NCBI GenBank assembly: GCA_028718505.1
Contig: JAQULQ010000003.1
Span: 1 to 53,530 of the forward strand
From: Candidatus Colwelliibacteriota bacterium
GTDB lineage: Bacteria; Patescibacteriota; Minisyncoccia; UBA6257; Colwellbacteraceae
Length of the DNA: 53,530 bases
Direction: 5' to 3'
The notes below the pieces were generated by a model. That model saw only the letters and a program-made list of their open reading frames with translations. It ran no database searches and was not told the origin of the DNA. Position 1 is the stretch's first letter; every line of letters starts with the position of its first letter. Shown here in pieces: positions 24,829 to 32,575 of the stretch. Both the position numbers and the translations under genes were made by a program.

Positions 24829-26648
24829 GCGGGGCGATCTAGCTGGAAGACAAAGATAGATTTTCCCACCACGAAATCCGGGGAAGTCGGATGTTTGAGC
24901 CAAGGGTATTCGTCTGCGGCGGTGCGGTTAAACCCTGGGGTAAGCTTGCCGATTGAATTCTGGATTTGGTTAATGGATATCGCTGCCCACTTTATGTCGC
25001 TCTCAAGCGGACTGCCTTTGCTCGAATACCATTCCTCTGCTTTCTCGCCCAGGTAATACTTCGGAGACCCGCCCCCGAAGTAATTAACAGCAATTCTATC
25101 TATATTATGTTCGTCGACGAAGTTGACTAAGCGTTTGAGGTCTTGTCCCCAGTCATAATTCGAATCAACGACATACCGCCAACCGTTGTCGGTGCCTGTC
25201 GTCTCGTTAAAATACGATAGGTAATGAGGATAGGCGGTGAGCGATCCGAGGACAAACCAAATAAACATAAAAGCTATGAAAGCTAGTTTGAGCTGCTGTT
25301 TGTAGTAGTTGGTGTGAACGTACTTTTTAAGAACTCCGATCGTGAGAATATATATCAGAGGGAGGATAGGCATTAGATGTCTGAAGCCGATGTTCAGCGA
25401 GCTGGTGATGCTATAAAGTGTGTAAATGGATACAAAAACTATAGCCGAAAACTCATGTAAATTGGTGATAAGATATTCCTTAAACTTTGGTCTCCTTGCA
25501 AAGATCGCCCTGACGATGCCGTAAAGGCCGAACAGTGCCGCTATAAGTATTAATATCAGTATCGGCAGGCTTTCCTTCATAAGATACACAAGTGGAAAGT
25601 ACAGGGGACCTCCGGTGTTAGCTACTTCCCCTAAGAAGTAAATCATGTTCCCTCCTACAGACCGCTGCGTTACCATGAGAAGTCCTAACATATACTGAGA
25701 GTAGGGTCTGATCAATGGTTTATCAGCCCCCCATATTGTTAGATCCACCAGGCACCTTAGGGGATGGCACATCTGCCCCTCTGGTGTTTGGGGGGCGGGG
25801 AAGCTTTGTAGCATAGCGACGGTGTCCGCGACCTGCCTTTCGGGTGGGTAATGAATAGTTGTTAGCCAATAGACCGGATAGATAACAGCCGCCCCGATTA
25901 CGAAGATAACTATGGCTCTCCCTAAGTACCGAGCGGTCATTCTAGTAGTCTGTCTGAGAGGGTGCCCACCCGACTTGGATATTCTGCTGAGAGCGACAGC
26001 AAGACTAACAATTAAGAAGTGAAACACCAAAAGAATAGCCGAGAACTTCATTAACTGCGCGACGCCGAAAAAGATACCCGCCCAGATAAGGTTCTTCTTA
26101 GTGGGAGTGGCAAGGTATCTAGTAAAGAAGAAAAGAGAAAGAACGATACCTAGCGTTGCTCCAATATCGGTGGTTACATAATGTCCGTGAGCAAGGAAGT
26201 TAGGCGAGAGGGCGGTGGCCAAAGCCGGTAAAAGTGCCCACCAGCTTCCCATTACTTCCGCTGACCAGATATAGACTATCAAAACTAGAAGAAGCATTAG
26301 CACCATCGGTCCGATTCTGGAGACCTGGATGATTTGATCAGCATTATTTCCAGATTCATATAAGAAAAGGCGACCAGCATCCCATTGGCCGTTAACTGCC
26401 GTCTGCCAGGCCTGACTATCAGTGGGGAATTGTAAATCAAGCGCCAAAAGGGGCAGGCCCGCCATCATTTTAACCAGGGGCGGGTGTTCAGGGTTAAGCC
26501 GGTAATCAAGGTATTTAACATAGCTATAGCCGGCAGGGATGTGTGCCAGTTCGTCCATAGTAGCCGATTCCTGCCGAGAAGAGCCGATCATAAGCATTAG
26601 CGAGGCAATCAGTATCAACCCTAAGGCTATTTTGTTGAGCGAACTCAT
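24825..26648 (-). CDS. GT-C membrane glycosyltransferase (GT39-like)
   Basis: A 607-residue polytopic membrane protein with about twelve hydrophobic helices. The first outer loop contains S-A-T-M-D-E-L-A-H-I-P-A-G (D-E pair; about 28-40) and L-N-P-E-H-P-P-L-V-K, the pattern of protein mannosyltransferase/ArnT-like enzymes that use a polyprenyl-phosphate sugar. A soluble C-terminal part of about 110 residues contains V-D-S-N-Y-D-W-G-Q-D-L-K-R-L, which recurs in this branch. Target is unknown. It is transcribed away from 26669 from a very compact divergent promoter, with TATAAT 10 nt before its ATG. Confidence 0.8.
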   Translation of the reverse strand: MSSLNKIALGLILIASLMLMIGSSRQESATMDELAHIPAGYSYVKYLDYRLNPEHPPLVKMMAGLPLLALDLQFPTDSQAWQTAVNGQWDAGRLFLYESGNNADQIIQVSRIGPMVLMLLLVLIVYIWSAEVMGSWWALLPALATALSPNFLAHGHYVTTDIGATLGIVLSLFFFTRYLATPTKKNLIWAGIFFGVAQLMKFSAILLVFHFLIVSLAVALSRISKSGGHPLRQTTRMTARYLGRAIVIFVIGAAVIYPVYWLTTIHYPPERQVADTVAMLQSFPAPQTPEGQMCHPLRCLVDLTIWGADKPLIRPYSQYMLGLLMVTQRSVGGNMIYFLGEVANTGGPLYFPLVYLMKESLPILILILIAALFGLYGIVRAIFARRPKFKEYLITNLHEFSAIVFVSIYTLYSITSSLNIGFRHLMPILPLIYILTIGVLKKYVHTNYYKQQLKLAFIAFMFIWFVLGSLTAYPHYLSYFNETTGTDNGWRYVVDSNYDWGQDLKRLVNFVDEHNIDRIAVNYFGGGSPKYYLGEKAEEWYSSKGSPLESDIKWAAISINQIQNSIGKLTPGFNRTAADEYPWLKHPTSPDFVVGKSIFVFQLDRPA

Positions 26649-26649
26649 T

Positions 26650-26664
26650 TATAATTCAATTATA
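26650..26664. promoter_or_regulatory. Compact divergent promoter pair
   Basis: Only 20 nt separate two divergent start codons. TATAAT at 26650-26655 serves the plus-strand gene (13 nt before its ATG), and ATTATA at 26659-26664, read on the minus strand as TATAAT, serves the glycosyltransferase (10 nt before its ATG). The -10 boxes are 3 nt apart, so both cannot be occupied at once; -35 regions would lie inside the opposite coding sequences. Confidence 0.65.
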
Positions 26665-26668
26665 CATT

Positions 26669-26974
26669 ATGAAAGAGCTTTTTTGGACGAAACATGCCCG
26701 AGATAAAATGCGGTATTACCGTCTGCCTGAGTCGCGGGTAAGACGGGTCATCAAGTCCCACGAAAGAATAGAGGAAGGGGTTGCCGAAAACACCATTGCT
26801 CTGATGCAAAGAACGGGTTCCGGTAAAAATGAACATGAAATATGGGTGATGGTTGCCGATAAAGGGAAACAGCGGAGAGTGGTATCGGCCTGGCGGTACC
26901 CGGGGAAAACAGAACCGGGAGTATCACTTCCGGACGAGATTTTAAGAGAGTTCAGAGCGGCCGCTCTGGACTAG
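26669..26974 (+). CDS. Conserved hypothetical protein, DUF4258-like
   Basis: A 101-residue soluble basic protein. It begins W-T-K-H-A-R-D-K-M-R-Y-Y-R-L and continues with R-V-R-R-V-I-K-S-H-E-R-I-E-E-G and E-I-W-V-M ... R-V-V-S-A-W-R-Y-P-G. The K-H-A-x-x-K/R-M start followed by an alpha-beta-beta-beta plan recalls DUF4258/RelE-like small proteins, and I recall close relatives in Parcubacteria. No antitoxin-like partner gene is adjacent, so a toxin role is not supported. Its start is fixed by the divergent promoter. Function unknown. Confidence 0.6.
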   Translation: MKELFWTKHARDKMRYYRLPESRVRRVIKSHERIEEGVAENTIALMQRTGSGKNEHEIWVMVADKGKQRRVVSAWRYPGKTEPGVSLPDEILREFRAAALD

Positions 26975-27011
26975 TCGACATCGGGTATATGTATTACGCT
27001 AAAGCGGACTG

Positions 27012-28022
27012 ATGAGCAAGATCTCTGTTGGCATAGTCGGGCTGCCGAACGTCGGCAAATCAACCCTTTTTAAAGCCCTGACACAGGTGGATGTGAATAT
27101 TGCTAATTATCCATTCGCGACGGTTAATCCAAATGTAGGTATAGTTTCCGTCCCGGATGAGCGCCTCGATAAGCTAGCTGTGCTTTCACATTCCGAAAAA
27201 AAAGTCCCGACGGTGGTTGAGTTTTATGACATTGCCGGCTTAGTCAGGGGCGCGAACCAAGGTGAAGGCCTCGGGAATAAGTTCTTGGCGCATATCCGTG
27301 AGGTCAAGATAATAGTGCATGTGGTTCGGATTTTTAAGTCAGATGAGATCATACACGTAGAGGGGTCCGTAGATGCGGTGCGCGACATAGATACTATCAA
27401 TACGGAACTGATGCTCAAGGATATGGAGACTTTAGATAGGCGGATGGCGAGCGCTGAAAAAGAGTCTAGGGCAGGCGATAAACATTCTGCCCAAAATCTG
27501 GAGATCTTAAAAAAAATAAAAACAGTGCTGGATAGCGGTAATCTGGCTATTTTTGCAGGGGAGGAGATACTCCGCGAGCCGGTCGTTACGGAGCTCGGTC
27601 TTTTGACCGCCAAACCTCAAATTCTGCTTTTGAACGGACATAAGCAAGAGGTAGAAGAAGATTTTAGGAAAATAATGAAAGAGCTTGGATTTCACTGGTT
27701 GGTGGCTGATTTAAGCAGGGACGCAGACCTGGATGAGCTTATCAGGGAATCATATCGAGCCCTTGAGCTCGTCAGTTTTTTTACCAGCGGACCCAAAGAA
27801 ACCCGCGCTTGGACTATCAGGCGGGATAGTAATGCTCCTCAGGCCGGAGGAGCTATCCATACAGATTTCGAAAGTAAATTTATCAGAGCTGAGGTTATCG
27901 CCTGGGATGCTCTTTTGAGCGCTGGAGGCTGGAATGAGGCGCGGGTGAGGGGGCTCATTCGCACCGAGGGCAAGAACTATATAGTGCAGGACGGCGATGT
28001 TCTTCTGATCCGCCATTCTTAG
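27012..28022 (+). CDS. ychF: Redox/ribosome-associated P-loop ATPase YchF
   Basis: YchF (OLA1/EngD) is an ancient Obg-related nucleotide hydrolase linked to ribosomes and stress. The 336-residue protein has Walker A G-L-P-N-V-G-K-S (10-17), G2/G3 region with Y-P-F-A-T-V-N-P-N and D-I-A-G-L-V-R-G-A, and a C-terminal TGS domain with [12 protein letters not shown] and I-H-T-D-F-E. In the base-recognition motif, normally N-x-x-E and giving ATP preference, it reads N208-G-H-K211. Nucleotide preference may therefore differ. The gene is preceded by a 37-nt gap with no clear promoter and stands before a cluster of small membrane proteins. Confidence 0.93.
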   Translation: MSKISVGIVGLPNVGKSTLFKALTQVDVNIANYPFATVNPNVGIVSVPDERLDKLAVLSHSEKKVPTVVEFYDIAGLVRGANQGEGLGNKFLAHIREVKIIVHVVRIFKSDEIIHVEGSVDAVRDIDTINTELMLKDMETLDRRMASAEKESRAGDKHSAQNLEILKKIKTVLDSGNLAIFAGEEILREPVVTELGLLTAKPQILLLNGHKQEVEEDFRKIMKELGFHWLVADLSRDADLDELIRESYRALELVSFFTSGPKETRAWTIRRDSNAPQAGGAIHTDFESKFIRAEVIAWDALLSAGGWNEARVRGLIRTEGKNYIVQDGDVLLIRHS

Positions 28023-28048
28023 AATATTGGGATACACACCTGCGTTTA

Positions 28049-28057
28049 TGATAAAAT
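28049..28057 (+). promoter_or_regulatory. Extended -10 promoter, TGA-TAAAAT
   Basis: TGA followed by TAAAAT (28052-28057) lies 7 nt before the ATG at 28065. The same element, TGATAAAAT with 7 nt to ATG, precedes the glycerate kinase gene at 35064-35072. Confidence 0.55.
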
Positions 28058-28064
28058 CTAACTG

Positions 28065-28286
28065 ATGGGAACTTTGGCAGATCTCTTGGAGGATTTTGCC
28101 CCGGGTGTTCTGTGGGTCGTTTTCTTCGTGGTAATGCTTTTCACCGTAGCGGTGGCGGTAGCGCTCTCTTATCACTGGCGCGAATATGCGGTTGACTCTC
28201 ATAAGAACGATCTGATGTTCCGCGGTTATTTAATTGTCGCCGGCATATTCGCTTTTATCATGCTTATGGCAATCCTTTTCTATTAA
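28065..28286 (+). CDS. Small membrane protein of unknown function
   Basis: A 73-residue protein with two predicted membrane helices, about residues 13-36 and 52-72, separated by a polar loop with W-R-E-Y-A-V-D-S-H-K-N-D. I do not recognise a family. It is followed after one nucleotide by a PH-domain membrane protein, so the two probably act together. The near-leaderless promoter and normal codon pattern support it being a real gene. Confidence 0.6.
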   Translation: MGTLADLLEDFAPGVLWVVFFVVMLFTVAVAVALSYHWREYAVDSHKNDLMFRGYLIVAGIFAFIMLMAILFY

Positions 28287-28287
28287 A

Positions 28288-28812
28288 ATGGTTCTAAAAG
28301 CCGGAGAGAAAGTTATGTTTGAAATCCGTCGCCACTGGTTTGTGGTTGTTTCAGAATCTACTGCCGTTGCCCTCTTAGCCCTGATACCTTTCATAGCCTT
28401 AGGTGCCAGCAGCGCAATTCATCTTTCGCCCGAACTTTTTTACGTAATTTTGTCCCTTTGTGCGGGATGGCTTCTGATACTTTGGTCAATCTTTTTTATA
28501 ATCTGGACTAATTATTACCTGGATGTTTGGATCGTCACAGACCAGCGCATTATTGATATAGAGCAAATTACTTTATTTAACCGTGTTGTCTCTGAATTTC
28601 GTCTGGATCGCGTACAGGACGTGACCATTAAGGTTAACGGGCTGATTGCTACGCTTCTTGATTTTGGTGATATCCATGTTCAGACCGCCGGAGAGATGGA
28701 GAAATTTCTCATTAAAGGTGTTCCCAAACCCTACGTAGTGAAAGACAAGATCATAAAAGAACACGACAGGGCAATTAGATTAGCTCAGGGGCGTAATCAT
28801 GAAGGTATTTGA
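28288..28812 (+). CDS. Bacterial PH-domain membrane protein (YdbT/bPH2-like)
   Basis: Taken from ATG 28288 (M-V-L-K-A-G-E-K-V), the 174-residue protein has two membrane helices (about 23-43 and 52-75) followed by a bacterial pleckstrin-homology domain: W-I-V-T-D-Q-R-I-I-D-I-E, F-R-L-D-R-V-Q-D-V-T, L-L-D-F-G-D-I-H-V-Q-T-A-G. Bacterial PH domains of this kind are membrane-associated and of uncertain role, possibly envelope stress. It lies one nucleotide after the small membrane protein gene. Upstream in-frame starts would overlap that gene and add an unlikely Ser/Leu-rich stretch. Confidence 0.8.
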   Translation: MVLKAGEKVMFEIRRHWFVVVSESTAVALLALIPFIALGASSAIHLSPELFYVILSLCAGWLLILWSIFFIIWTNYYLDVWIVTDQRIIDIEQITLFNRVVSEFRLDRVQDVTIKVNGLIATLLDFGDIHVQTAGEMEKFLIKGVPKPYVVKDKIIKEHDRAIRLAQGRNHEGI

Positions 28813-28821
28813 TATTAAAAT

Positions 28822-29154
28822 ATGGGCAAAAACAGCGAACTGAGAGGACAACGAAATTTCGAGGGGGAAGAAAGTGAGAGCGAACCGGTTTTGGTTAAGC
28901 TAGAAAAACCAGATGAAGATGGTAATTTTTGGGCAGTCTCTCTACGGGACAAGAGGGATCGGATAAAGTTCGGTCTTTCTCCAGATAAAACTAGGCTCCT
29001 TATCATTGCAGAAGAGGGTTTTCTACAGCCCAATGAGCGTCAGCAAGCTTTCAAGTTTGCTTCGGGTGTACTCTTTGAGGCTGAGGAGACCGGTAGATTT
29101 AGGCCTAAACAACAAACGCCCGTTCAGGAAAACCAGGCCGAGTTCCCGATTTAG
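28822..29154 (+). CDS. Hypothetical soluble protein
   Basis: A 110-residue acidic protein I do not recognise. It has a charged N-terminus, a central beta-like segment with G-N-F-W-A-V-S-L-R-D-K-R-D-R-I-K-F-G-L-S, and a disordered Gln/Pro-rich C-terminus. No membrane helix, metal motif or repeat is visible. It follows the PH-domain gene by 9 nt and ends 3 nt before the convergent guaB-like gene, so it is probably the last gene of that small operon. Confidence 0.5.
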   Translation: MGKNSELRGQRNFEGEESESEPVLVKLEKPDEDGNFWAVSLRDKRDRIKFGLSPDKTRLLIIAEEGFLQPNERQQAFKFASGVLFEAEETGRFRPKQQTPVQENQAEFPI

Positions 29155-29157
29155 GAC

Positions 29158-30597
29158 TCAGTATCTCTCCAATGCCTTGCCTTCATTAAATCCGGCCGTT
29201 GTTTGCACTCCTAGGATTGCCCTCTCATGGAACTCATTTAAATTCTTGGCGCCGGTGTAGCTAAGGGCACTTCTTAAGCCGGACATCATAAGGTCAATAA
29301 TATCCTCAGCGCTCTCTAGACCCGGTTTGATATAAATTCTTCCCTCGCTGATGCCCTCTTCGAAATATCCCTTAAGTGCTTGAGTGAAGGCGTTGTCGTT
29401 GCGTGATCTTTCGTGAACAGCCCTACGCGACGCCATGCCAAAATTGATCTTATATAATTGGCCACTTTCATCCTTATGAATATCTCCCGGACTTTCATAG
29501 GTGCCTACCCAAGGTGTTCCCCACATAGCACTGGCGGCTCCTGCCGCTAGGACTAAGGCTAGATCGCGGGGCTCTCGGATTCCGGCATCCGACCAAATAT
29601 GAGCGCCGGCCCGGCGGGCGGCCTTAGCGCACTCTATGACAGCTGAAAGCTGAGGTCTTCCATGAGCGGTGCGCATGCGAGTGATACAACTGCCGCCAGC
29701 ACCGATGCCCACCTTGATGATATTAGCTCCCGCCCCGATAAGATCCTCCGTTCCCTTGGCGGTCGTTACGGTGCCGGCATAAATGATTTTGTTCTGGCCG
29801 ATAGCGCTACGTACTGCTTTGAGTGCTTCGATCATGCGCTGAGAATGACCGTGAGCCGTATCTACTGCGAAGATATCTACGCCCATCCTTAACAGGGCCT
29901 CGGCGCGCTCGGCGGCGCCATTGCTGATGCCGATAGCGACGGCAGTCAGAAATTTACCCTCATTGTTAAGCGCCGGCTTATAAATCGTTGAGCGGATAGC
30001 ACCTTTGGCTGTGATAACGCCCAGAAGTTCTCCCGACTTTTTAATAATAGGCAAAATCGGAATGTGCTCGGACTGCAGTCTTTCGAACGCCTCACGAGGG
30101 GTTATCTGTTCGTCAGCTGAGATGATATTGCGGGACATTACCTCCCTCAGGACCGCGAAACGATCCTTGTCCTCGGCGTCTTTCTCAGTAAAGACTCCCA
30201 CGGGCTTGTTGTCTCTGTCTACAATTATGACTGCTCCATGAGCCCGTTTGTGAATGAGATTGAGACCGGTTTGGATGCATTCTGTGTCCTCCAAAGTAAC
30301 TGGTGTTTCAAAGACGGGGTGACGGGTTTTAAGGTATTGAACGATGGCTTCCACCCTGTCTAAGGGCATGTCCTGAGGTAAAATTACCAGCCCCCCCCGG
30401 CGGGTAACGGTTTCGGCCATTCTTTTGCCGGCTGCCGAAGTCATATTGGCGACCACAACCGGGATGGTGGCGCCGGTGCCGTCCGGTGGAGTTATATCCA
30501 CATCCATGCGGGATTTTATTTCAGAGTATTGAGGTAGCAGAAAAGCATCCTCATAAGTTAATTCCTTCTTCTCGTCTTCCTTGTGCAGAAAATGCAT
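29158..30597 (-). CDS. GuaB1-type IMP dehydrogenase/GMP reductase family enzyme
   Basis: The 479-residue protein has the IMPDH/GMPR barrel with two CBS domains inserted (about residues 95-205). Active-site marks are D-T-A-H-G-H (246-251), K-V-G-I-G-A-G-G-S-C304-I-T-R and F-G-M-A-S-R. Its start with L-T-Y-E-D-A-F-L-L-P, D-G-T-G-A-T-I-P-V-V-V-A-N-M-T and G-G-L-V-I-L-P-Q-D-M-P-L-D, and its end with E-E-G-I-S, G-V-Q-T-T-A-G-F-N-E-G, match what I recall of the actinobacterial GuaB1 branch, studied as a GMP reductase, more than classical GuaB. It would interconvert IMP, XMP or GMP in purine salvage. Which reaction cannot be settled here. Confidence 0.85.
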   Translation of the reverse strand: MHFLHKEDEKKELTYEDAFLLPQYSEIKSRMDVDITPPDGTGATIPVVVANMTSAAGKRMAETVTRRGGLVILPQDMPLDRVEAIVQYLKTRHPVFETPVTLEDTECIQTGLNLIHKRAHGAVIIVDRDNKPVGVFTEKDAEDKDRFAVLREVMSRNIISADEQITPREAFERLQSEHIPILPIIKKSGELLGVITAKGAIRSTIYKPALNNEGKFLTAVAIGISNGAAERAEALLRMGVDIFAVDTAHGHSQRMIEALKAVRSAIGQNKIIYAGTVTTAKGTEDLIGAGANIIKVGIGAGGSCITRMRTAHGRPQLSAVIECAKAARRAGAHIWSDAGIREPRDLALVLAAGAASAMWGTPWVGTYESPGDIHKDESGQLYKINFGMASRRAVHERSRNDNAFTQALKGYFEEGISEGRIYIKPGLESAEDIIDLMMSGLRSALSYTGAKNLNEFHERAILGVQTTAGFNEGKALERY

Positions 30598-30658
30598 TCC
30601 TAAAGTTATGTGAGAACAGAAGTCATTGTATCTTAAAGGTCGAGAGGATACGAATTTT

Positions 30659-30687
30659 TTGTGTATAGGAATCGTCTGCGGTAAGAT
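30659..30687 (+). promoter_or_regulatory. Promoter of the DUF5652-nfo operon
   Basis: TTGTGT (30659-30664), a 17-nt spacer and TAAGAT (30682-30687) end 7 nt before the ATG at 30695. Each box is imperfect but spacing is ideal. Confidence 0.45.
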
Positions 30688-30694
30688 AAAGAAT

Positions 30695-30952
30695 ATGTTT
30701 CAAGGCCTAGAAACAAACCTTATGGTCGAGGGTGGGGCTTTTTGGACGCTTGTGGCTATCCAGCTTTGGGAGATCCCCTGGAAAGCTGTAGCGCTTTGGA
30801 GAGCCGCTTGCAATAAACACACAGGTTGGTTTGTCGCTCTTATGCTGGTGCATATGGCCGGCCTGATAGATATTATTTACATTTTCTATTTCAGTGAGAC
30901 CAAGAAGAGGATAGTTCCTCGTGTACGTAGGGCGGTGAAAGATGCAAAATAA
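30695..30952 (+). CDS. DUF5652-like small membrane protein
   Basis: An 85-residue protein with two hydrophobic helices: around W-T-L-V-A-I-Q-L-W-E-I-P-W-K-A-V-A-L-W and F-V-A-L-M-L-V-H-M-A-G-L-I-D-I-I-Y-I-F-Y-F. The W-K-x-x-A-L-W-R-A-A and N-T/M-x-G-L-I/L-D/E-I-I-Y motifs fit DUF5652, frequent in candidate phyla bacteria. I use ATG 30695 (M-F-Q-G-L) because it lies 7 nt after a promoter; the earlier TTG at 30626 adds a non-conserved segment. Overlaps the start of the endonuclease gene by 11 nt. Function unknown. Confidence 0.65.
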   Translation: MFQGLETNLMVEGGAFWTLVAIQLWEIPWKAVALWRAACNKHTGWFVALMLVHMAGLIDIIYIFYFSETKKRIVPRVRRAVKDAK

Positions 30953-31805
30953 CCGAAAGAGGCCCCTTTTAGGCGCTCATGTTTCTGCCGCCGGTGGCTT
31001 GTCTCGAGCGATTAAAAACGCGGAAGAGCTTGGGACCACCGAAGTTATCCAAATATTCGGCGCTTCACCGCGACAGTGGAGAACTAAACTGCCGTCGCGC
31101 GCCGATGTCAAAGAATATAAAGAGACACTAAAGAAAAGCAACGTGCGATCTGTTTATCTACACGCAGCCTATCTGGTTAATCTGGCGGCTGCCGACCCTC
31201 ATTTGTATGAAAAATCCGTTGAAAATCTTTCCGCTCACCTCAAGATCACTGAACTAATTGGGGCTCAAGGTCTGGTATTTCATCTTGGTTCGGATACAGA
31301 TCCGGACAGGAGTTCTGCCTTAGACCGTGTTATCGGCGGAATAAAGATCGTGCTAAAGAACGTGCCCGGGAGATCTAGGCTCCTGATGGAGAACTCGTCC
31401 GGAGGAGGCAGAAAGGTGGGCGGTTCGCCTGAGGAGATCGGGAAGCTTCTGCGTGGCGTGCCGTCCCGGAGAATCGGGGTCTGTTTGGATACTGCCCACG
31501 CTTATGAGGCAGGAGAAATTAATTATACACCGAAGAGCATCAGAGACTTTTTAAAGAGATGGAAGAGCCATATTGGTTTGCGGAATTTGATAGTTGTACA
31601 TGCTAATGATTCTCAAACTCCCTTTGCCTCCGGGGTAGATAGGCACGAGAATATTGGTCGGGGATATATCGGCCTGAAGGGTTTTGGAAATTTGGCTAAA
31701 GAAAAAAGCCTGTGGAAAGCGGATTGGATATTAGAGGTACCCGGTTTCGCCAACAACGGGCCGGACAAAAAGAATTTAGATACACTTAGAAACTGTTTTA
31801 AATAG
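30942..31805 (+). CDS. nfo: Endonuclease IV (AP endonuclease)
   Basis: Endonuclease IV cuts DNA at abasic sites in base-excision repair. The 287-residue TIM barrel keeps the trinuclear zinc ligands: G-A-H-V-S-A-A-G-G, Y-L-H-A-A-Y-L-V-N-L-A, F-H-L-G-S, L-M-E-N-S-S-G, C-L-D-T-A-H-A-Y-E-A-G, V-H-A-N-D-S, D-R-H-E-N-I-G and L-E-V-P-G. Length is normal. It is coupled to the DUF5652 gene by overlap and is followed after one nucleotide by the RNA ligase/phosphodiesterase-like gene. Confidence 0.96.
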   Translation: MQNNRKRPLLGAHVSAAGGLSRAIKNAEELGTTEVIQIFGASPRQWRTKLPSRADVKEYKETLKKSNVRSVYLHAAYLVNLAAADPHLYEKSVENLSAHLKITELIGAQGLVFHLGSDTDPDRSSALDRVIGGIKIVLKNVPGRSRLLMENSSGGGRKVGGSPEEIGKLLRGVPSRRIGVCLDTAHAYEAGEINYTPKSIRDFLKRWKSHIGLRNLIVVHANDSQTPFASGVDRHENIGRGYIGLKGFGNLAKEKSLWKADWILEVPGFANNGPDKKNLDTLRNCFK

Positions 31806-31806
31806 A

Positions 31807-32343
31807 TTGAAAAAACTTTTCATCGCCATTGATATAGGAGATAACGTCGCTAGCTATCTGGGCAGTTATGTTGAAGGGCTGCCAAATCTGGGCGGAGCCA
31901 GGATCGTCCCGGAGGAGAATTATCACATCACGGTTCATTTTATAGGGTATGTCAACGAAGAGTCTCTTAAAGAGATCCAAGACCGTATTAAACAAGCTGC
32001 ATCTCGCAGCCGCCCCTTTGCTTTGCGGTTGAAAGGAGTTGTGCTCGCACCTCCCGGAAGAATCAGCACTATGCTTTGGGCGGTTTTTGAGGACGTTGAA
32101 GCATTTGTTAAATTATCTGACGATTTGCAGCAGGCCCTCTCTAAATTTGGCGGTGACACCCAGGAAAAAGTTCCTCATGTCACTTTGGTCAGATCCCGCA
32201 AATCCCTCGGGGGCGTTCGCCGTTGCCCCGACGTTAAGAAGATAGACCAACTTCACGTTAATCAGATAACACTCATGGAATCCACAGAGGCGCAGGGAGG
32301 AGTCTATTATAAACCGCTTGCGCACTTTCTTTTAGAACAATGA
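31807..32343 (+). CDS. thpR: RNA 2',3'-cyclic phosphodiesterase (2H family)
   Basis: This 178-residue protein belongs to the 2H phosphoesterases (LigT/ThpR) that open 2',3'-cyclic phosphates on RNA. Both catalytic motifs are present: H-I-T-V-H-F-I-G (about 41-48) and H-V-T-L-V-R-S-R (about 124-131). The start is TTG at 31807, giving M-K-K-L-F-I-A-I-D-I, the standard family beginning; no ATG exists nearby. The stop overlaps the next gene by 4 nt (ATGA). Confidence 0.88.
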   Translation: MKKLFIAIDIGDNVASYLGSYVEGLPNLGGARIVPEENYHITVHFIGYVNEESLKEIQDRIKQAASRSRPFALRLKGVVLAPPGRISTMLWAVFEDVEAFVKLSDDLQQALSKFGGDTQEKVPHVTLVRSRKSLGGVRRCPDVKKIDQLHVNQITLMESTEAQGGVYYKPLAHFLLEQ

Positions 32344-32558
32344 AAATAAAGGTTGTTGTTAAGACAGGCGCCAAAGCTTCCAACGTAGTCAGCGAGGCGA
32401 ACGGCGTTTATGCAGTTTCAGTCAAATCTCCGGCCAAGCAGGGCAGGGCTAACACCGAACTAATTAAACTGCTGGCTGATTATTTCGGGATTACCCGCTC
32501 TTCGGTCAGTATAATATCGGGATTGAAGTCAAAGCATAAAGTGATTAATATCAGCTAG
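32340..32558 (+). CDS. DUF167 (YggU family) protein
   Basis: A 72-residue protein of the DUF167 family with K-I-K-V-V-V-K-T-G-A-K, V-S-V-K-S-P-A-K-Q-G-R-A-N-T-E-L-I-K-L-L-A and I-I-S-G-L-K-S-K-H-K. The P-x-x-G-x-A-N motif is the family signature. Its function is not established. It is translationally coupled to thpR through an ATGA overlap. Confidence 0.9.
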   Translation: MKIKVVVKTGAKASNVVSEANGVYAVSVKSPAKQGRANTELIKLLADYFGITRSSVSIISGLKSKHKVINIS

Positions 32559-32575
32559 ACGGCGGATCAAAACCT

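Noticed and set aside
26669-26974. RelE-like toxin of a toxin-antitoxin pair
   Set aside because: No small antitoxin gene is adjacent; the neighbours are a divergent glycosyltransferase and ychF.
26953-26980. Cluster of restriction sites (NotI, SpeI, SalI) and a 16-bp palindrome resembling a vector polylinker
   Set aside because: It lies in frame at the end of a coding sequence (A-A-A-L-D-stop) and only part resembles a cloning vector; spacing differs, so coincidence is more likely than vector contamination.
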